From Burkholderiales bacterium (lineage in GTDB: Bacteria; Pseudomonadota; Gammaproteobacteria; Burkholderiales; Thiobacteraceae), in assembly GCA_023511995.1 (NCBI GenBank), contig JAIMAL010000002.1, positions 112,765-176,764 on the forward strand: a stretch of DNA of 64,000 nt, given 5' to 3'. A program made the translations under genes and the position numbers. Of the stretch, positions 8,546 to 19,143 are shown piece by piece; within the stretch, counting starts at the first letter, position 1; each line of letters opens with the position of its first letter. The notes under the pieces were generated by a model. That model ran no database searches, was not told where the DNA came from, and saw only the letters and a list, made by a program, of their open reading frames with translations.

Positions 8546-8753
8546 CGCGCTGCCGTGGGGGGGCAGGCCCCGCCAAGGGGGCGACGATGATTCTGCGGCC
8601 GGTCGGGCTGACATTCTTCGGCTCGCAGTTTCGCTCCACGCTTCCTCCCCACACTCGGTCACCCCCATGCAGTTGCGCTTCGCTTCGCTCGCTGTGATCA
8701 ACTTACGGTGGGGCTTTCGTCCACAAGAGTGTGCCCGTGCCGGGCGCACCAAG

Positions 8754-8779
8754 AAAAACGGCCCATACGGGCCGTTTTT
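8754..8779. terminator. Bidirectional terminator between lysR and fba
   Basis: AAAAACGGCCC and GGGCCGTTTTT form a perfect 11-bp stem around a four-base loop, with A and T tracts on both sides. It serves both convergent genes. A second near-perfect hairpin (GTGTGCCCG-TGC-CGGGCGCAC) lies just before it at 8729-8749. I see nothing else in the 255 bases between the two genes. Confidence 0.9.
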
Positions 8780-8800
8780 CACATCCGCCTGACAGCAGCT

Positions 8801-9868
8801 TCAGTTGACCTTGGGATCAAGCTCGCCCTTCTCGTAGCGCTTGGACATCTCCTCGAGGGAGTAGATCTTGGTGAACTTGCTTGCCTGACCCGCGGTGCCG
8901 AAGGCTTCGTAGCGCGCCTTGCAGATTTCCTTCATCGCCTTGGTGGCAGCGCTCAGGAATTTGCGCGGATCGAATTCCTTCTTGTTTTCGGTGAGGAACT
9001 TGCGCACCGCCCCAGTGGAGGCCATGCGCAGGTCGGTATCGATGTTGACCTTGCGCACGCCATGTTTGATGCCTTCGACGATCTCCTCCACCGGCACGCC
9101 ATAGGTCTCGCCCATGTCGCCGCCATACTCGTTGATGATCTTCAACCACTCCTGGGGCACGGAGGAGGAGCCGTGCATGACCAGGTGGACGTTGGGAATG
9201 CGGGCGTGGATTTCCTTCACCCGGTCGATGGCGAGGATGTCCCCCGTCGGCGGGCGGGTGAACTTGTAGGCGCCATGGGAAGTGCCGATGGCGATGGCCA
9301 GCGCATCCACGCCGGTCTTGCGCACGAAGTCGGCCGCCTCGTTGGGGTCGGTGAGGAGCTTGGAATGGTCGAGGGTGCCTTCGGCGCCGATGCCATCCTC
9401 CTCGCCGGCCTTGCCGGTTTCCAGGGAACCCAGGCAGCCCAGCTCACCCTCCACGGAAACGCCGCAGGCATGGGCGATCTCCACCACCTTGCGGGTGACT
9501 TCCACGTTGTATTCGTAGCTGGAGGGGGTTTTGCCGTCTTCCAGCAGGGAGCCGTCCATCATGACCGAGGAGAAGCCAAGCTGGATGGAACGGACGCAGA
9601 CCGCGGGCGAGGTGCCATGGTCCTGGTGCATGCACACCGGGATGTGGGGCCACTCTTCGATCGCCGCCAGGATCAGGTGGCGCAGGAAAGGCGCCCCTGC
9701 ATATTTGCGCGCCCCGGCGGAAGCCTGGACGATGACGGGGCTGTTGGTCTCGTGTGCCGCCTCCATGATGGCGCGCATCTGTTCCAGATTGTTGACATTG
9801 AATGCCGGCACGCCGTAGCCGTTCTCGGCGGCGTGATCCAGCAGTTGGCGCAGGGTGATCAGTGCCAT
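8801..9868 (-). CDS. fba: Fructose-bisphosphate aldolase, class II
   Basis: A 355-residue class II (zinc-dependent) aldolase, Calvin-cycle subtype. It joins dihydroxyacetone phosphate with glyceraldehyde 3-phosphate (or erythrose 4-phosphate) in the cytoplasm. Visible motifs are [11 protein letters not shown] with metal-ligand histidine, the VEGELG glutamate, [14 protein letters not shown] and VMHGSSSVP. The ATG at 9868 gives the family N-terminus [24 protein letters not shown] and has AAGGAGAG upstream. Longer in-frame readings upstream lack a ribosome site and are rejected. It is the last gene of the tkt-gap-pgk-pyk-fba block, 55 bases after pyk. Confidence 0.95.
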   Translation of the reverse strand: MALITLRQLLDHAAENGYGVPAFNVNNLEQMRAIMEAAHETNSPVIVQASAGARKYAGAPFLRHLILAAIEEWPHIPVCMHQDHGTSPAVCVRSIQLGFSSVMMDGSLLEDGKTPSSYEYNVEVTRKVVEIAHACGVSVEGELGCLGSLETGKAGEEDGIGAEGTLDHSKLLTDPNEAADFVRKTGVDALAIAIGTSHGAYKFTRPPTGDILAIDRVKEIHARIPNVHLVMHGSSSVPQEWLKIINEYGGDMGETYGVPVEEIVEGIKHGVRKVNIDTDLRMASTGAVRKFLTENKKEFDPRKFLSAATKAMKEICKARYEAFGTAGQASKFTKIYSLEEMSKRYEKGELDPKVN

Positions 9869-9923
9869 TGTTCTCTCCTTGAGGGTTTGACTAAACGTTC
9901 CGGGCGGAAAGGCAGTTGGCCAT

Positions 9924-11360
9924 TCACGCCCTCCTGTGATCGCCCACCCGCACGATGCGCATGGTGTTGGTTCCCCCCGATTTGCCGATGGCTTCACCGA
10001 AGGTGATGATGATCAGGTCGCCGTCACGCACGGCGCCACGGCGACGCAGCTCGTCTTCCGCCTCCAGCAGGAGCTGTTCCCGATCTTTCGTCGTGGTCTT
10101 GAAGTTGACGGGGTAGACGCCGCGGAACAACGTCAACTTTCTACGGGTTTCGACTTCGGGTGTCAAGGCGTAGATGGGCACTTCCGAGTGAAGCCGGGAC
10201 ATCCAGAGGGCGGTGGAGCCGGACTGGGTCAGCGCACAGATGGCCTTCACCTTGATGTGGTTGGCGGTGAACATGGTGGACATGGCGATGGCCTCGTCCG
10301 CCCGTTCGAACACCTTCTTCACCTTGTATTGGGCGAGGAAGGAAATGTCGACTTCTTTTTCTGCCTCGGCGCAGATGCGGTCCATGGCGGCGATGGTTTC
10401 CACCGGATACTTGCCGGTGGCCGTCTCCGCCGACAGCATGACCGCGTCCGTGCCGTCGAGCACGGCATTGGCCACGTCGGAGACCTCGGCACGCGTGGGG
10501 ATGGGGTTCTCGATCATGGATTCCATCATCTGCGTGGCGATGATGGCGAGCTTGTTCTGCTGGCGGGCCATGCGGATCATTCTTTTCTGCAGGCCGGGCA
10601 CGGCGGCATCCCCCACCTCCACACCGAGGTCGCCCCGCGCCACCATGATGGCATCCGCCGCATCGATGATTTCCTCCAGGGCCGCCACCGCCTCCGCCCG
10701 CTCGATCTTGGCGACGATGAGCCCGCGCCCACCCGCCTCGCGCAACAGACGCCGCGCCCGCTCCACGTCGGCGCCGCTGCGGGGAAAGGAGACGGCGAGA
10801 TAATCCGCCTTGAAGGCGGCCGCGGTCTGGATGTCCTCGATATCCTTTTCCGTCAGCGCCGGCGCGGACAGCCCCCCACCGAGGCGGTTGATGCCCTTGT
10901 TGTTGGACAGCACGCCCCCCTGCTTAACGGTGCAGATGATTTCATCCCCGCGCACCTCCTCCACCCACATGGTAATGCGGCCATCGTCCAAGAGGAGCGT
11001 GGAGCCACGGGAGACATCCCGCGGCAGCTCTTTGTAGTCCAGGCCGACGCGTTCCTGATTGCCCAGCTCGCAGTTGGCATCGAGGATGAAACGGTCACCG
11101 GCCTTCAGGGTGACCGAGCCGGTGGCGAACTTGCCGATGCGGATCTTGGGTCCCTGCAGGTCGGCGAGCACCCCCACCGTCTTGCCCCGCGCCCGCGCCA
11201 AGGAGCGGATCATCTCCGCCCGGCGGATGTGGTCCTCGGCGGTACCGTGGGAGAAATTGAGGCGCACCACGTCGAGGCCTGCGGCGATCATCTTGTCCAG
11301 AACCTTCGGGTCGTCACAGGCAGGGCCGAGGGTGGCGACGATTTTGGTGCGTCTTAGCAT
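9924..11360 (-). CDS. pyk: Pyruvate kinase
   Basis: A 478-residue pyruvate kinase, normal bacterial length, converting phosphoenolpyruvate and ADP to pyruvate and ATP. It shows the N-terminal [12 protein letters not shown], the active-site segment [13 protein letters not shown] with the catalytic lysine, [13 protein letters not shown], and [29 protein letters not shown] in parts. A complete C-terminal domain ends in [13 protein letters not shown]. It sits between pgk and fba. A second, atypical pyruvate-kinase-like gene lies at 28244-30124, so this one is the likely housekeeping enzyme. Confidence 0.95.
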   Translation of the reverse strand: MLRRTKIVATLGPACDDPKVLDKMIAAGLDVVRLNFSHGTAEDHIRRAEMIRSLARARGKTVGVLADLQGPKIRIGKFATGSVTLKAGDRFILDANCELGNQERVGLDYKELPRDVSRGSTLLLDDGRITMWVEEVRGDEIICTVKQGGVLSNNKGINRLGGGLSAPALTEKDIEDIQTAAAFKADYLAVSFPRSGADVERARRLLREAGGRGLIVAKIERAEAVAALEEIIDAADAIMVARGDLGVEVGDAAVPGLQKRMIRMARQQNKLAIIATQMMESMIENPIPTRAEVSDVANAVLDGTDAVMLSAETATGKYPVETIAAMDRICAEAEKEVDISFLAQYKVKKVFERADEAIAMSTMFTANHIKVKAICALTQSGSTALWMSRLHSEVPIYALTPEVETRRKLTLFRGVYPVNFKTTTKDREQLLLEAEDELRRRGAVRDGDLIIITFGEAIGKSGGTNTMRIVRVGDHRRA

Positions 11361-11436
11361 TGACGTCCTTCACTCAAAATGCAAAAGGCGCCCGGCCGCT
11401 CGCGCCGCGGCCCGCGCGCCCCGATCCGCCTTTGCC

Positions 11437-12618
11437 TCAACCCCGCGCCCGTTCTTCCAGGATGGCCACCGCGGGCAGTTTCTTCCCTTCCAGGTATTCG
11501 AGGAAGGCGCCACCCGCGGTGGAGATGTAGGACACCTTGTCGTAGATGCCGTATTTCTGGATGGCGGCGATGGTATCGCCGCCGCCGGCCAGGGTGAAGG
11601 CCGGGGTGGCGGCAATGGCCTCGGCGATTTTCTTCGTGCCCTCGCCGAACTGGTCGAACTCGAACACCCCCACCGGACCGTTCCACACCACCGTGCCGGC
11701 GGCCATGATGATGTCGGCCAGTTCCTGGGCGCTTCTCGGGCCGATGTCGAAGATCATGTCGTCGTCGGCCACTTCCTTGACGTCCTTCACCACGGCCGGT
11801 TCATTGGCGTCAAACTTCTTGCCCACCACCACGTCCACCGGGATGGGGATACGCGCCCCGCGGGCGGACATTTTCTCCATCAGCGATTTCGCGGTGGGAA
11901 CCAGGTCATCCTCGCACAGGGATTTGCCCACGTTGTAGCCCGCCGCCTTGATGAAGGTGTTGGCAATGCCGCCCCCCACCACGAGCTGATCCACCTTTTC
12001 CGAAAGGGATTCGAGAACGGTGAGCTTGGTGGAAACCTTGGAGCCGCCGACGATGGCCACCATCGGCCGCGCCGGATTGGCCAGGGCCTTTTCCAGAGCC
12101 TCCAGCTCCTGCATCAGCAGCAGCCCGGCGCAGGCCACCGGCGCATACTTGGCGATACCATGGGTGGAAGCCTCGGCGCGGTGGGCGGTGCCGAAGGCAT
12201 CCATGACGAAGACATCGCACAGGGCGGCGTATTTCTTCGCCAGCTCGTCGTCGTTCTTTTTCTCGCCCTTGTTGAAACGAACGTTTTCCAGCACCACGAG
12301 CTCGCCTTCCGCCACCTCGAAGCCGCCATCCACCCAGTTGCGGATGAGGCGGACGGATTTGCCCAGCCGTTGGGAGATGTTGTCGGCCACGGGCTTCAAC
12401 GAGTTTTCTTCGGAAAACTCCCCTTCCGTGGGCCGCCCCAGGTGGGAGGTGACCATGACCCGCGCGCCCTGCTTCAGGCAATGCTCGATGGTGGCCATGG
12501 AGGCGGCGATGCGGGCATCCGAGGTCACTTTGCCATCCTTGACCGGCACGTTCAGATCGGCGCGGATGAACACCCGTTTGCCCTTCAGATCGAGATCGGT
12601 GAGTTTGATGACGGACAT
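11437..12618 (-). CDS. pgk: Phosphoglycerate kinase
   Basis: A 393-residue phosphoglycerate kinase, interconverting 1,3-bisphosphoglycerate/ADP and 3-phosphoglycerate/ATP. In autotrophs it runs toward 1,3-bisphosphoglycerate. Motifs include [54 protein letters not shown] and the C-terminal [11 protein letters not shown]. The ATG at 12618 follows AGGAGGGAACC. It lies downstream of gap in the usual cbb order; the gap between them contains two strong hairpins. Confidence 0.97.
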   Translation of the reverse strand: MSVIKLTDLDLKGKRVFIRADLNVPVKDGKVTSDARIAASMATIEHCLKQGARVMVTSHLGRPTEGEFSEENSLKPVADNISQRLGKSVRLIRNWVDGGFEVAEGELVVLENVRFNKGEKKNDDELAKKYAALCDVFVMDAFGTAHRAEASTHGIAKYAPVACAGLLLMQELEALEKALANPARPMVAIVGGSKVSTKLTVLESLSEKVDQLVVGGGIANTFIKAAGYNVGKSLCEDDLVPTAKSLMEKMSARGARIPIPVDVVVGKKFDANEPAVVKDVKEVADDDMIFDIGPRSAQELADIIMAAGTVVWNGPVGVFEFDQFGEGTKKIAEAIAATPAFTLAGGGDTIAAIQKYGIYDKVSYISTAGGAFLEYLEGKKLPAVAILEERARG

Positions 12619-12639
12619 GGTTCCCTCCTGATTGCGATA

Positions 12640-12676
12640 AGGTGTCAGGCATGGAGCCTCTCCATGCCTGACACCT
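12640..12676 (-). repeat. Perfect 17-bp inverted repeat between gap and pgk
   Basis: AGGTGTCAGGCATGGAG and its exact complement are separated by three bases. There is no T tract in either direction, so it is not a classic terminator. It lies 21 bases before the pgk start, next to its ribosome site. It could stabilise or segment the transcript, or be a protein-binding palindrome. Confidence 0.8.
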
Positions 12677-12682
12677 CACGGC

Positions 12683-12710
12683 GCAGGCCGCGGGCGCTCC
12701 CGCGGCCTGC
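12683..12710 (-). repeat. Second hairpin, 12-bp stem, after gap
   Basis: GCAGGCCGCGGG pairs with CCCGCGGCCTGC around a four-base loop, 16 bases downstream of the gap stop codon. It is GC-rich and has no T run. Together with the 17-bp repeat it makes the gap-pgk spacer strongly structured, which may affect relative gap and pgk expression. Confidence 0.7.
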
Positions 12711-12725
12711 CCTTCCGCGAATCGA

Positions 12726-13745
<1,020 letters not shown>

Positions 13746-13845
13746 TTAGATGACAAAAATCTTTGCCCACGGAGAAGGCGCTGGTCACGGGAACCCTTCC
13801 GGATTTGCCCCTCCGCACCGCGCCTCCCCGCGGTGAATGGCTTTG

Positions 13846-15831
13846 TCAGAGGATTCCCTTCACCGTATTCACGACGTTCTCGACGGTGAACCCGAATTCC
13901 TTGAAGAGATCGGCAGCCGGCGCGGACTCGCCGAAGCGATTGATGCCGATGATGGCGCCATCGCAACCCACGTACTTGTACCAGCCGTCGGTGGAGCCGG
14001 CCTCGATGGCCACCCGTTTCACGCCGGGGGGCAGGACGCTGTCCTTGTAGGCCGGCTCCTGACGGTCGAAGGTGGTGGTGGAGGGCATGGACACGACACG
14101 GGTGGGGATGCCCTGGGCATCCAGCACCTTCTTCGCATCCATCGCCAACTGCACTTCGGAGCCGGTGGCGATCAGCACCACCTTGGGGTTCTCCGCATCC
14201 GCGAGCACGTAACCGCCGCGCCGGATGGCCTCGATCTGTTCCGGTGTGCGTTTCTGGAAGGTGAGATTCTGCCGCGACAGGATGAGACTGGTGGGGCCGT
14301 CCTTTTTCTCCACCGCCGCCACCCAGGCCTGGAAGGTCTCCACGGTGTCGCAAGGCCGCCACACTTCCATGTTGGGCATGAGGCGCAGGGTGGCGGTCTG
14401 TTCGATGGGCTGGTGGGTGGGGCCATCCTCACCCAGGCCGATGGAGTCGTGGGTGAAGACGTGGATGACGCGCTGCTTCATCAGCGCCGCCATGCGCAGG
14501 GCATTGCGGGAATATTCGGAGAACATGAGGAAGGTGCCACCGAAGGGCAGCACCCCGCCGTGCAGGGCCATGCCGTTCATGATGGCGGCCATGCCGAATT
14601 CCCGCACGCCATAGCTGAAATAATTGCCGATCTTGCGGCCGTGGGTGTGATGGCAGCCGGTCCAGTTGGTGAGGTTGGAGCCGGTCAGATCCGCCGAGCC
14701 GCCGACGAACTCGGGCAGCACCGGCGCCAGGGCATTGATGGCGATCTGGGAAGCCTTGCGGGTGGCGACGTTCTCCGCCTTCTCGTTGATGGCCGCCAGC
14801 GCCTTGGCCACGTGCTCCTTCCAGTTGGCCGGCAGCTCGCCCCGCATACGGCGCTCGAATTCCGCGGCCTCGGCAGGATAGGCCTTCTTGTATTCGGCGA
14901 ACTTGTTGTTCCACAGGTTTTCTAGGCCCTGGCCCTTGGTGCGGCAATCCCAGCCCTCGTAGATGTCCTGGGGAATCTCGAAGGGGGGATAGGTCCAGCC
15001 CAGGTGCTTGCGCGTGGCCTCCACCTCGGCCTCCCCCAGCGCCGCGCCGTGGACGTCATGGGTGCCGGCCTTGTTGGGCGAACCCTTGCCGATGATGGTC
15101 TTGCAGCAGATGAGGGTGGGCTTGTCCTTGGATTCCTTGGCGGCGCGGATGGCCTGATCCACCGCCACCGGATCGTGGCCATCCACGTTGCGGATGACGT
15201 TCCAGCCGTAGGCTTCGAAACGGGCGGGCGTGTCGTCGGTGAACCAGCCCTCCACGTGGCCGTCGATGGAAATGCCGTTATCGTCGTAGATGGCGATGAG
15301 CTTGTTGAGCCCCCAGGTGCCTGCCAGGGAACAGGCCTCGTGGGAGATGCCTTCCATCATGCAGCCATCACCGAGGAAGACATAGGTGTAATGATCGACG
15401 ATCTCATGGCCGGGCCGGTTGAACTGCTGGGCGAGGATCTTTTCCGCCAGGGCCATGCCCACTGCATTGGAAATGCCCTGGCCGAGGGGGCCGGTGGTGG
15501 TCTCCACCCCCGGTGTGTAGCCGTATTCGGGATGCCCCGGGGTTTTCGAATGGAGTTGGCGGAAGCGCTTGATCTCCTCCATCGGCAGGTCGTAGCCGGT
15601 GAGGTGGAGCAGGGCATAGAGGAGCATGGAGCCGTGACCGTTGGAAAGCACGAAACGGTCGCGGTCGAACCATTTGGGATTGTTGGGATTGTGCCGCAGG
15701 TGGTGATTCCACAGGACCTCGGCGATTTCCGCCATGCCCATGGGCGCCCCAGGGTGCCCCGATTTGGCTTTTTCCACAGCGTCGATCGCCAGGATGCGGA
15801 TCGCATTGGCCAGGTCTTTGCGAGTTGCCAT
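13846..15831 (-). CDS. tkt: Transketolase
   Basis: A 661-residue thiamine-diphosphate enzyme transferring two-carbon units between sugar phosphates in the Calvin and pentose-phosphate cycles. It shows the N-terminal [21 protein letters not shown], the ThDP motif [13 protein letters not shown] ending near [20 protein letters not shown] and the pyrimidine-domain segment [20 protein letters not shown]. The ATG at 15831 is preceded by AAGGA. As first gene of the tkt-gap-pgk-pyk-fba block it follows a good sigma-70-type promoter about 320 bases upstream. Confidence 0.97.
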   Translation of the reverse strand: MATRKDLANAIRILAIDAVEKAKSGHPGAPMGMAEIAEVLWNHHLRHNPNNPKWFDRDRFVLSNGHGSMLLYALLHLTGYDLPMEEIKRFRQLHSKTPGHPEYGYTPGVETTTGPLGQGISNAVGMALAEKILAQQFNRPGHEIVDHYTYVFLGDGCMMEGISHEACSLAGTWGLNKLIAIYDDNGISIDGHVEGWFTDDTPARFEAYGWNVIRNVDGHDPVAVDQAIRAAKESKDKPTLICCKTIIGKGSPNKAGTHDVHGAALGEAEVEATRKHLGWTYPPFEIPQDIYEGWDCRTKGQGLENLWNNKFAEYKKAYPAEAAEFERRMRGELPANWKEHVAKALAAINEKAENVATRKASQIAINALAPVLPEFVGGSADLTGSNLTNWTGCHHTHGRKIGNYFSYGVREFGMAAIMNGMALHGGVLPFGGTFLMFSEYSRNALRMAALMKQRVIHVFTHDSIGLGEDGPTHQPIEQTATLRLMPNMEVWRPCDTVETFQAWVAAVEKKDGPTSLILSRQNLTFQKRTPEQIEAIRRGGYVLADAENPKVVLIATGSEVQLAMDAKKVLDAQGIPTRVVSMPSTTTFDRQEPAYKDSVLPPGVKRVAIEAGSTDGWYKYVGCDGAIIGINRFGESAPAADLFKEFGFTVENVVNTVKGIL

Positions 15832-16274
15832 GTCAGAACGTCCTTATTTGTTGAGAAACCTCGTCCACCAGCCGGCCGCGCCGGCTTGTCGCATTCCATC
15901 TTCAGTGCTGGGCGGGGAGTGACGGCACAAGACCGGGGGCGCCAGCCATGCCCCGCTCGGGGGCGGAGTCTTCTTTCCCCTCCCCGGGGAAGGGGACGGG
16001 GCTCGGGCTTGCCGAGTTCCTGTTCAAGCGAACGGTCATGGCGCCGCCTCGCCCCGAAGGATGAGACGGCGATTCGCCATGATTCCATTCCCTCGCCCTG
16101 TCTTTTTCCGCCAGGGAGGAGGGAACGCGTCGTCTGCTCTCACGTCAAAAGTGAAATTATCCCCTAGCCCGCCAAAGCTTGGCAACAGGATAATCCGCCA
16201 GGCTTTTCAATGACTTGGCTTTTGTCCCGGGCTTCCCGAAAAGCCCAGGCGGGCGCGCAAAGGGGACGCGGCCA
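15832..16274 (-). promoter_or_regulatory. Leader and promoter region of tkt
   Basis: There is no gene in these 443 bases. On the minus strand a promoter (16156-16185) is followed by a GC-rich leader of about 318 bases containing short inverted repeats such as CCCCTCCCCGGGG-AA-GGGG. Near 16216-16247 a hairpin (GGCTTTT/AAAAGCC arms) may terminate the upstream phosphatase-like gene. I recognise no riboswitch. Confidence 0.5.
16156..16185 (-). promoter_or_regulatory. Sigma-70-type promoter for the tkt block
   Basis: On the minus strand TTGCCA (-35, 16180-16185) and GATAAT (-10, 16156-16161) are separated by 18 bases. This is the best-matching sigma-70 pair I noticed in the window. Transcription would start near 16149, leaving a leader of about 318 bases before tkt. 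Confidence 0.6.
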
Positions 16275-17060
16275 TCAGCGGGGTGCGCGCAGCCAGTCCC
16301 GCCAGGCCTCGAACAGGGGGGGATGCCAGGCGGCGATGACGGAGCGTTTCCAGGGGCTTGCGGACCAGAAATCGTCCACCTCCAGGGTGGCCAGCCGCCC
16401 CCCCGCCTCCTCGAGAATCAACGCCCCGGCGGCGAAGTCCCACAGCTTCTGCCCGCCGTGCAGGTAAACATCGAAGCGGCCGGCGGCAACGAAACACCAA
16501 TCCAGCGCACTGGAGCCAAAATTGCGCTGGGAGCGGTAGGGCGGCCGCGCCGCCAGCTCCTCGGCGAGCCGCCGGTCGAGCCGCTTGAGGTCCACCCCCG
16601 CCAGCGCCGCCCGCAGGTTGCGCGGCGGTTTTTCCTTGATGGGCAGCCGCTCGCCGTTGAGGAAGGCCCCCTGTCCCTCCACCGCCCAGAACATCTCGTC
16701 CAGTTCCGGTGCGTAGATGACCCCGAGGCGCGGCCGCTCCCCGCGCCAGAAGGCAACGGAGACGGCGAAATAAGGTAGGCCGTTGACGAAATTGGAGGTG
16801 CCATCGATGGGATCGATCACCCACAGCCCCTCGCCCCCCGCCTGCCACAGCTTCTGCTGTTCCGCGGCGCCCATCTCCTCCCCCAGCACCGGGCAGGGGG
16901 CGATGGCACGCAGGCTTTCCACCAGCGCCGCCTGGGCCGCGGTGTCGGCGATGGTGCACAGGCTGCCATCCACCTTGTGCTGGTGGGCCACCCGCAGGTA
17001 GCGGGGCACGATCTCATGCTGCGCCACCCGTTTGACGGTGTGAATGACCGCCTCGAGCAT
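16275..17060 (-). CDS. Inositol-monophosphatase-family phosphatase
   Basis: A 261-residue Mg2+/Li+-sensitive phosphatase of the FIG superfamily. Metal-site motifs are intact: the glutamates of VLGEEMG, the WVIDPIDGTSNFVNG signature and the later KLWDFAAGALILEEAGG. Such proteins act on inositol phosphates, nucleotide bisphosphates (CysQ) or sugar bisphosphates; the sequence does not decide which. The ATG at 17060 starts 13 bases after the stop of the thioredoxin-like gene, so the two are co-transcribed. It might act on pAp, given the APS kinase elsewhere in the window, but this is speculative. Confidence 0.85.
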   Translation of the reverse strand: MLEAVIHTVKRVAQHEIVPRYLRVAHQHKVDGSLCTIADTAAQAALVESLRAIAPCPVLGEEMGAAEQQKLWQAGGEGLWVIDPIDGTSNFVNGLPYFAVSVAFWRGERPRLGVIYAPELDEMFWAVEGQGAFLNGERLPIKEKPPRNLRAALAGVDLKRLDRRLAEELAARPPYRSQRNFGSSALDWCFVAAGRFDVYLHGGQKLWDFAAGALILEEAGGRLATLEVDDFWSASPWKRSVIAAWHPPLFEAWRDWLRAPR

Positions 17061-17073
17061 GTCGCCCGCCCGC

Positions 17074-17634
17074 CTAGGCGCCTTCCTTCCACTTGATGGA
17101 GCAGCCCATGCTGGGAATCTGTTCCGCCGGCCCGCGCCCGGTGCGGGCAATCTGCACCATGGCCTCGTAGAGCTCCCGCCGGGCATCCTCGGGTGCCGTC
17201 TCCTTGCGGGAGGCATCCAGGCGGCCACGATATTGCAGCTCGAGGTCGGCGTTGAAACCAAAGAAATCCGGCGTGCACACCGCGCCATAGGCGCGGGCCA
17301 CGGCCTGCGTCTCATCGTAAAGGTATGGGAAGGGATAGCCGTATTCCGCCGCCACCTTCTGCATGGCCTCGAAAGAATCCTCCGGGTACTGGCTTGCGTC
17401 GTTGGAATTGATGGCCACCACGCCGATGCCCTCGGCGGCGAGGTCGCGGGCATCGCGGATGATGCGGCTGCGGATCGCCTTCACGTAAGGGCAATGGTTG
17501 CAGATGAACATGACGAGCAGACCCCGGGGCCCGCGGGTGCTGGCGAGGGTGTAACGCCGGCCATCCACGCCGGGCAGATCGAAATCCGGGGCCTTGCGGC
17601 CGAATTCACAGACGGGGGTGGTGAGACTGACCAT
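17074..17634 (-). CDS. Thioredoxin-family peroxidase-like protein (AhpC/TSA fold)
   Basis: A 186-residue protein with a thioredoxin/peroxiredoxin fold. The N-terminus has FGRKAPDFDLPGVDGRRYTL, and the redox motif is CNHCPYV (CxxC) following LLVMFI. The C-terminal region PSMGCSIKW is typical of the thioredoxin-family (redoxin) proteins annotated from this group. No signal peptide is seen, so it is probably cytoplasmic. The ATG at 17634 has GGAG about nine bases upstream. It precedes, and is likely co-transcribed with, the inositol-monophosphatase-like gene. Substrate is unknown. Confidence 0.85.
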   Translation of the reverse strand: MVSLTTPVCEFGRKAPDFDLPGVDGRRYTLASTRGPRGLLVMFICNHCPYVKAIRSRIIRDARDLAAEGIGVVAINSNDASQYPEDSFEAMQKVAAEYGYPFPYLYDETQAVARAYGAVCTPDFFGFNADLELQYRGRLDASRKETAPEDARRELYEAMVQIARTGRGPAEQIPSMGCSIKWKEGA

Positions 17635-17798
17635 GATTCGTGCTCCTTTCGCGAGGGCAGCCGGTGTTCAACAAACCGCGCCCGTGAAGCGCAGTTTAAC
17701 CCGGGCCCGGCGGCGGCCACCAGTCCGAGCCGGCTCACCCGCATGGCACCGTATTTCACCTTGGAGGGGTCAGGGTCACGTGCTAGCATCCACATATC

Positions 17799-18674
17799 AT
17801 GGGTTTCCGGCGGGCAAGCCTCAGCGTGATCCGCATCCTGTCGCTTCTGCTACTCCTCTTTGCCGTGGCGGCCGGCCCCTCCCCGGTGCGGGCGGAGGAG
17901 GAAACGCCGTTGACCATCGGCATCTTTCCCTATCTTTCCACGCGAACGTTGCTTGCAGTCTGGCAACCCCTGCAGCGTTATCTGGAAAACCGGCTCGGCC
18001 GGCGGGTGGTGATGGTCACCGCGCCCGACATGAGAAGCTTCGTCGACCGCACCTTGAGCGGCACTTATCCGCTGGTGGTGACAGCCCCCCATTTTGCCCG
18101 CCTGGCACAACGGGAAGCCGGTTACCGCCCCCTTTTGCGGGCCGAGCCCGATCTGGCGGGCGTCTTCCTGGTGGCGGAAGACAGCCCCGCCCGCAGTCTT
18201 GCCGATCTGCGGGGCAAAACCCTCGCCACGCCGGACAGCCTCGCCCTCATCACGCGGCTCGCCCTGGAGACGCTGCGCAGCCAAAACCTCGAGCCGGGGC
18301 GCGATCTGAGCCTGCAGGAAGTCCCCAGCCACAACGCCGCCGTGCTGGCCGTAAAACAGGGCGCAGTGGCAGCCGCGGTGGTCTCGCAAACCGCCTTTCA
18401 GCAACTGCCGGCGGAACAGCGGGCGGGCTTGCGGCCCCTTGCGCGCACGGCCTCGGCGCCCCACGTCATGATCCTCGCCCGCCGGGACCTGCCCCCCCGG
18501 GAAGCGGAGCGCTACGCCAACCTCATCCAGACCTTCGTGCAACAGACGCCGGAGGGACGCCAGTTCCTGGAATCCCTAGGCTATCTGGGTCTGCGACCGC
18601 CCACGGAAGGAGAGCTGCGCAGCCTGGACCCCTATGTGGAAGGGCTGCTGCGCACGCTGGCCGCTGGCCGTTAA
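17799..18674 (+). CDS. PhnD-like substrate-binding protein
   Basis: A 291-residue exported protein resembling the phosphate/phosphite/phosphonate (PhnD-type) periplasmic binding proteins of ABC transporters. A signal peptide covers residues 1-32, with likely cleavage after VRA. The mature part starts TLGIFPYLST-like (PLTIGIFPYLSTRTLLAVWQP) and contains SLADLRGKTLATPD and HNAAVLAVKQGAVAAAVVS, standard for the family. No permease or ATPase gene is adjacent. Stand-alone members often act as sensory or two-component partners, so phosphonate transport is uncertain. TAGCAT lies nine bases before ATG and no ribosome site is visible. The TAA stop lies at the edge of a 232-bp repeat element. Confidence 0.8.
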   Translation: MGFRRASLSVIRILSLLLLLFAVAAGPSPVRAEEETPLTIGIFPYLSTRTLLAVWQPLQRYLENRLGRRVVMVTAPDMRSFVDRTLSGTYPLVVTAPHFARLAQREAGYRPLLRAEPDLAGVFLVAEDSPARSLADLRGKTLATPDSLALITRLALETLRSQNLEPGRDLSLQEVPSHNAAVLAVKQGAVAAAVVSQTAFQQLPAEQRAGLRPLARTASAPHVMILARRDLPPREAERYANLIQTFVQQTPEGRQFLESLGYLGLRPPTEGELRSLDPYVEGLLRTLAAGR

Positions 18675-18905
18675 ACCCAGATTTGTCATTAGGGCGCGCG
18701 ATGATGGCGAGCCGGGTTTCGAGCAGATTCGTGCACGGGCGACGAGCCCATAGCGAGGCCTATGGGTGAGGAGCACGGGTGCGAAGATGCCGAAAGACGG
18801 CCGCCAGAGCGCGCGCAGGCGGGGATGAAATAGCAACGCAGATGCGATTCGACTCACCAAAGCGCCAATCGAAGGCAGAGGCCGGCCTAATGACAAATCT
18901 GGGTT
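18674..18905. mobile_element. 232-bp MITE-like element A
   Basis: The ends are perfect 20-bp terminal inverted repeats: AACCCAGATTTGTCATTAGG at 18674-18693 and its complement at 18886-18905. The length is exactly 232 bp, as for the neighbouring element B. It carries no transposase and has an internal CCCATAG...CTATGGG repeat. It starts at the last base of the TAA stop of the PhnD-like gene. A nonautonomous inverted-repeat element is the simplest reading. Reading the minus strand through it gives an open frame that includes NPD near one end and M-x-NLGLT at the other. Confidence 0.7.
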
Positions 18906-18906
18906 A

Positions 18907-19138
18907 AACCCAGATTGTCCATGGGGACGCGGGAAGGCGCGCAGCCCATGCTCGAGACAGTTTGCGCGCGACGGCCGCAGCCCGGATGGAACATCCGGGA
19001 GAAAAGTTGCGCGCAAAATGGCCGGGCAGGGGCACGCGAGGCCCGCGTAGGTTCGGGCAATGGGAGATGCCGGAGACCTTTGCCGACCCTACCCGTCTCC
19101 CCTATAGGCTTACGCCGGTCTAATGGGTAATCTGGGTT
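18907..19138. mobile_element. 232-bp MITE-like element B
   Basis: It abuts element A with a single base between. Ends are AACCCAGATT (18907-18916) and AATCTGGGTT (19129-19138), extended by a further CCAT/ATGG after two mismatched bases. Length is exactly 232 bp. The interior differs from A and can fold strongly: CCCGGATG-GAA-CATCCGGG nested within TTTGCGCGC...GCGCGCAAA. It ends five bases before the rsmE start codon. As in A, the minus-strand frame runs from NPD to M-x-NLGLT. Confidence 0.65.
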
Positions 19139-19143
19139 AAACC

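Noticed and set aside
8801..9997. A longer fba reading starting at 9997.
   Set aside because: The extra 43 residues overlap pyk, lack similarity and a ribosome site; the start at 9868 is well supported.
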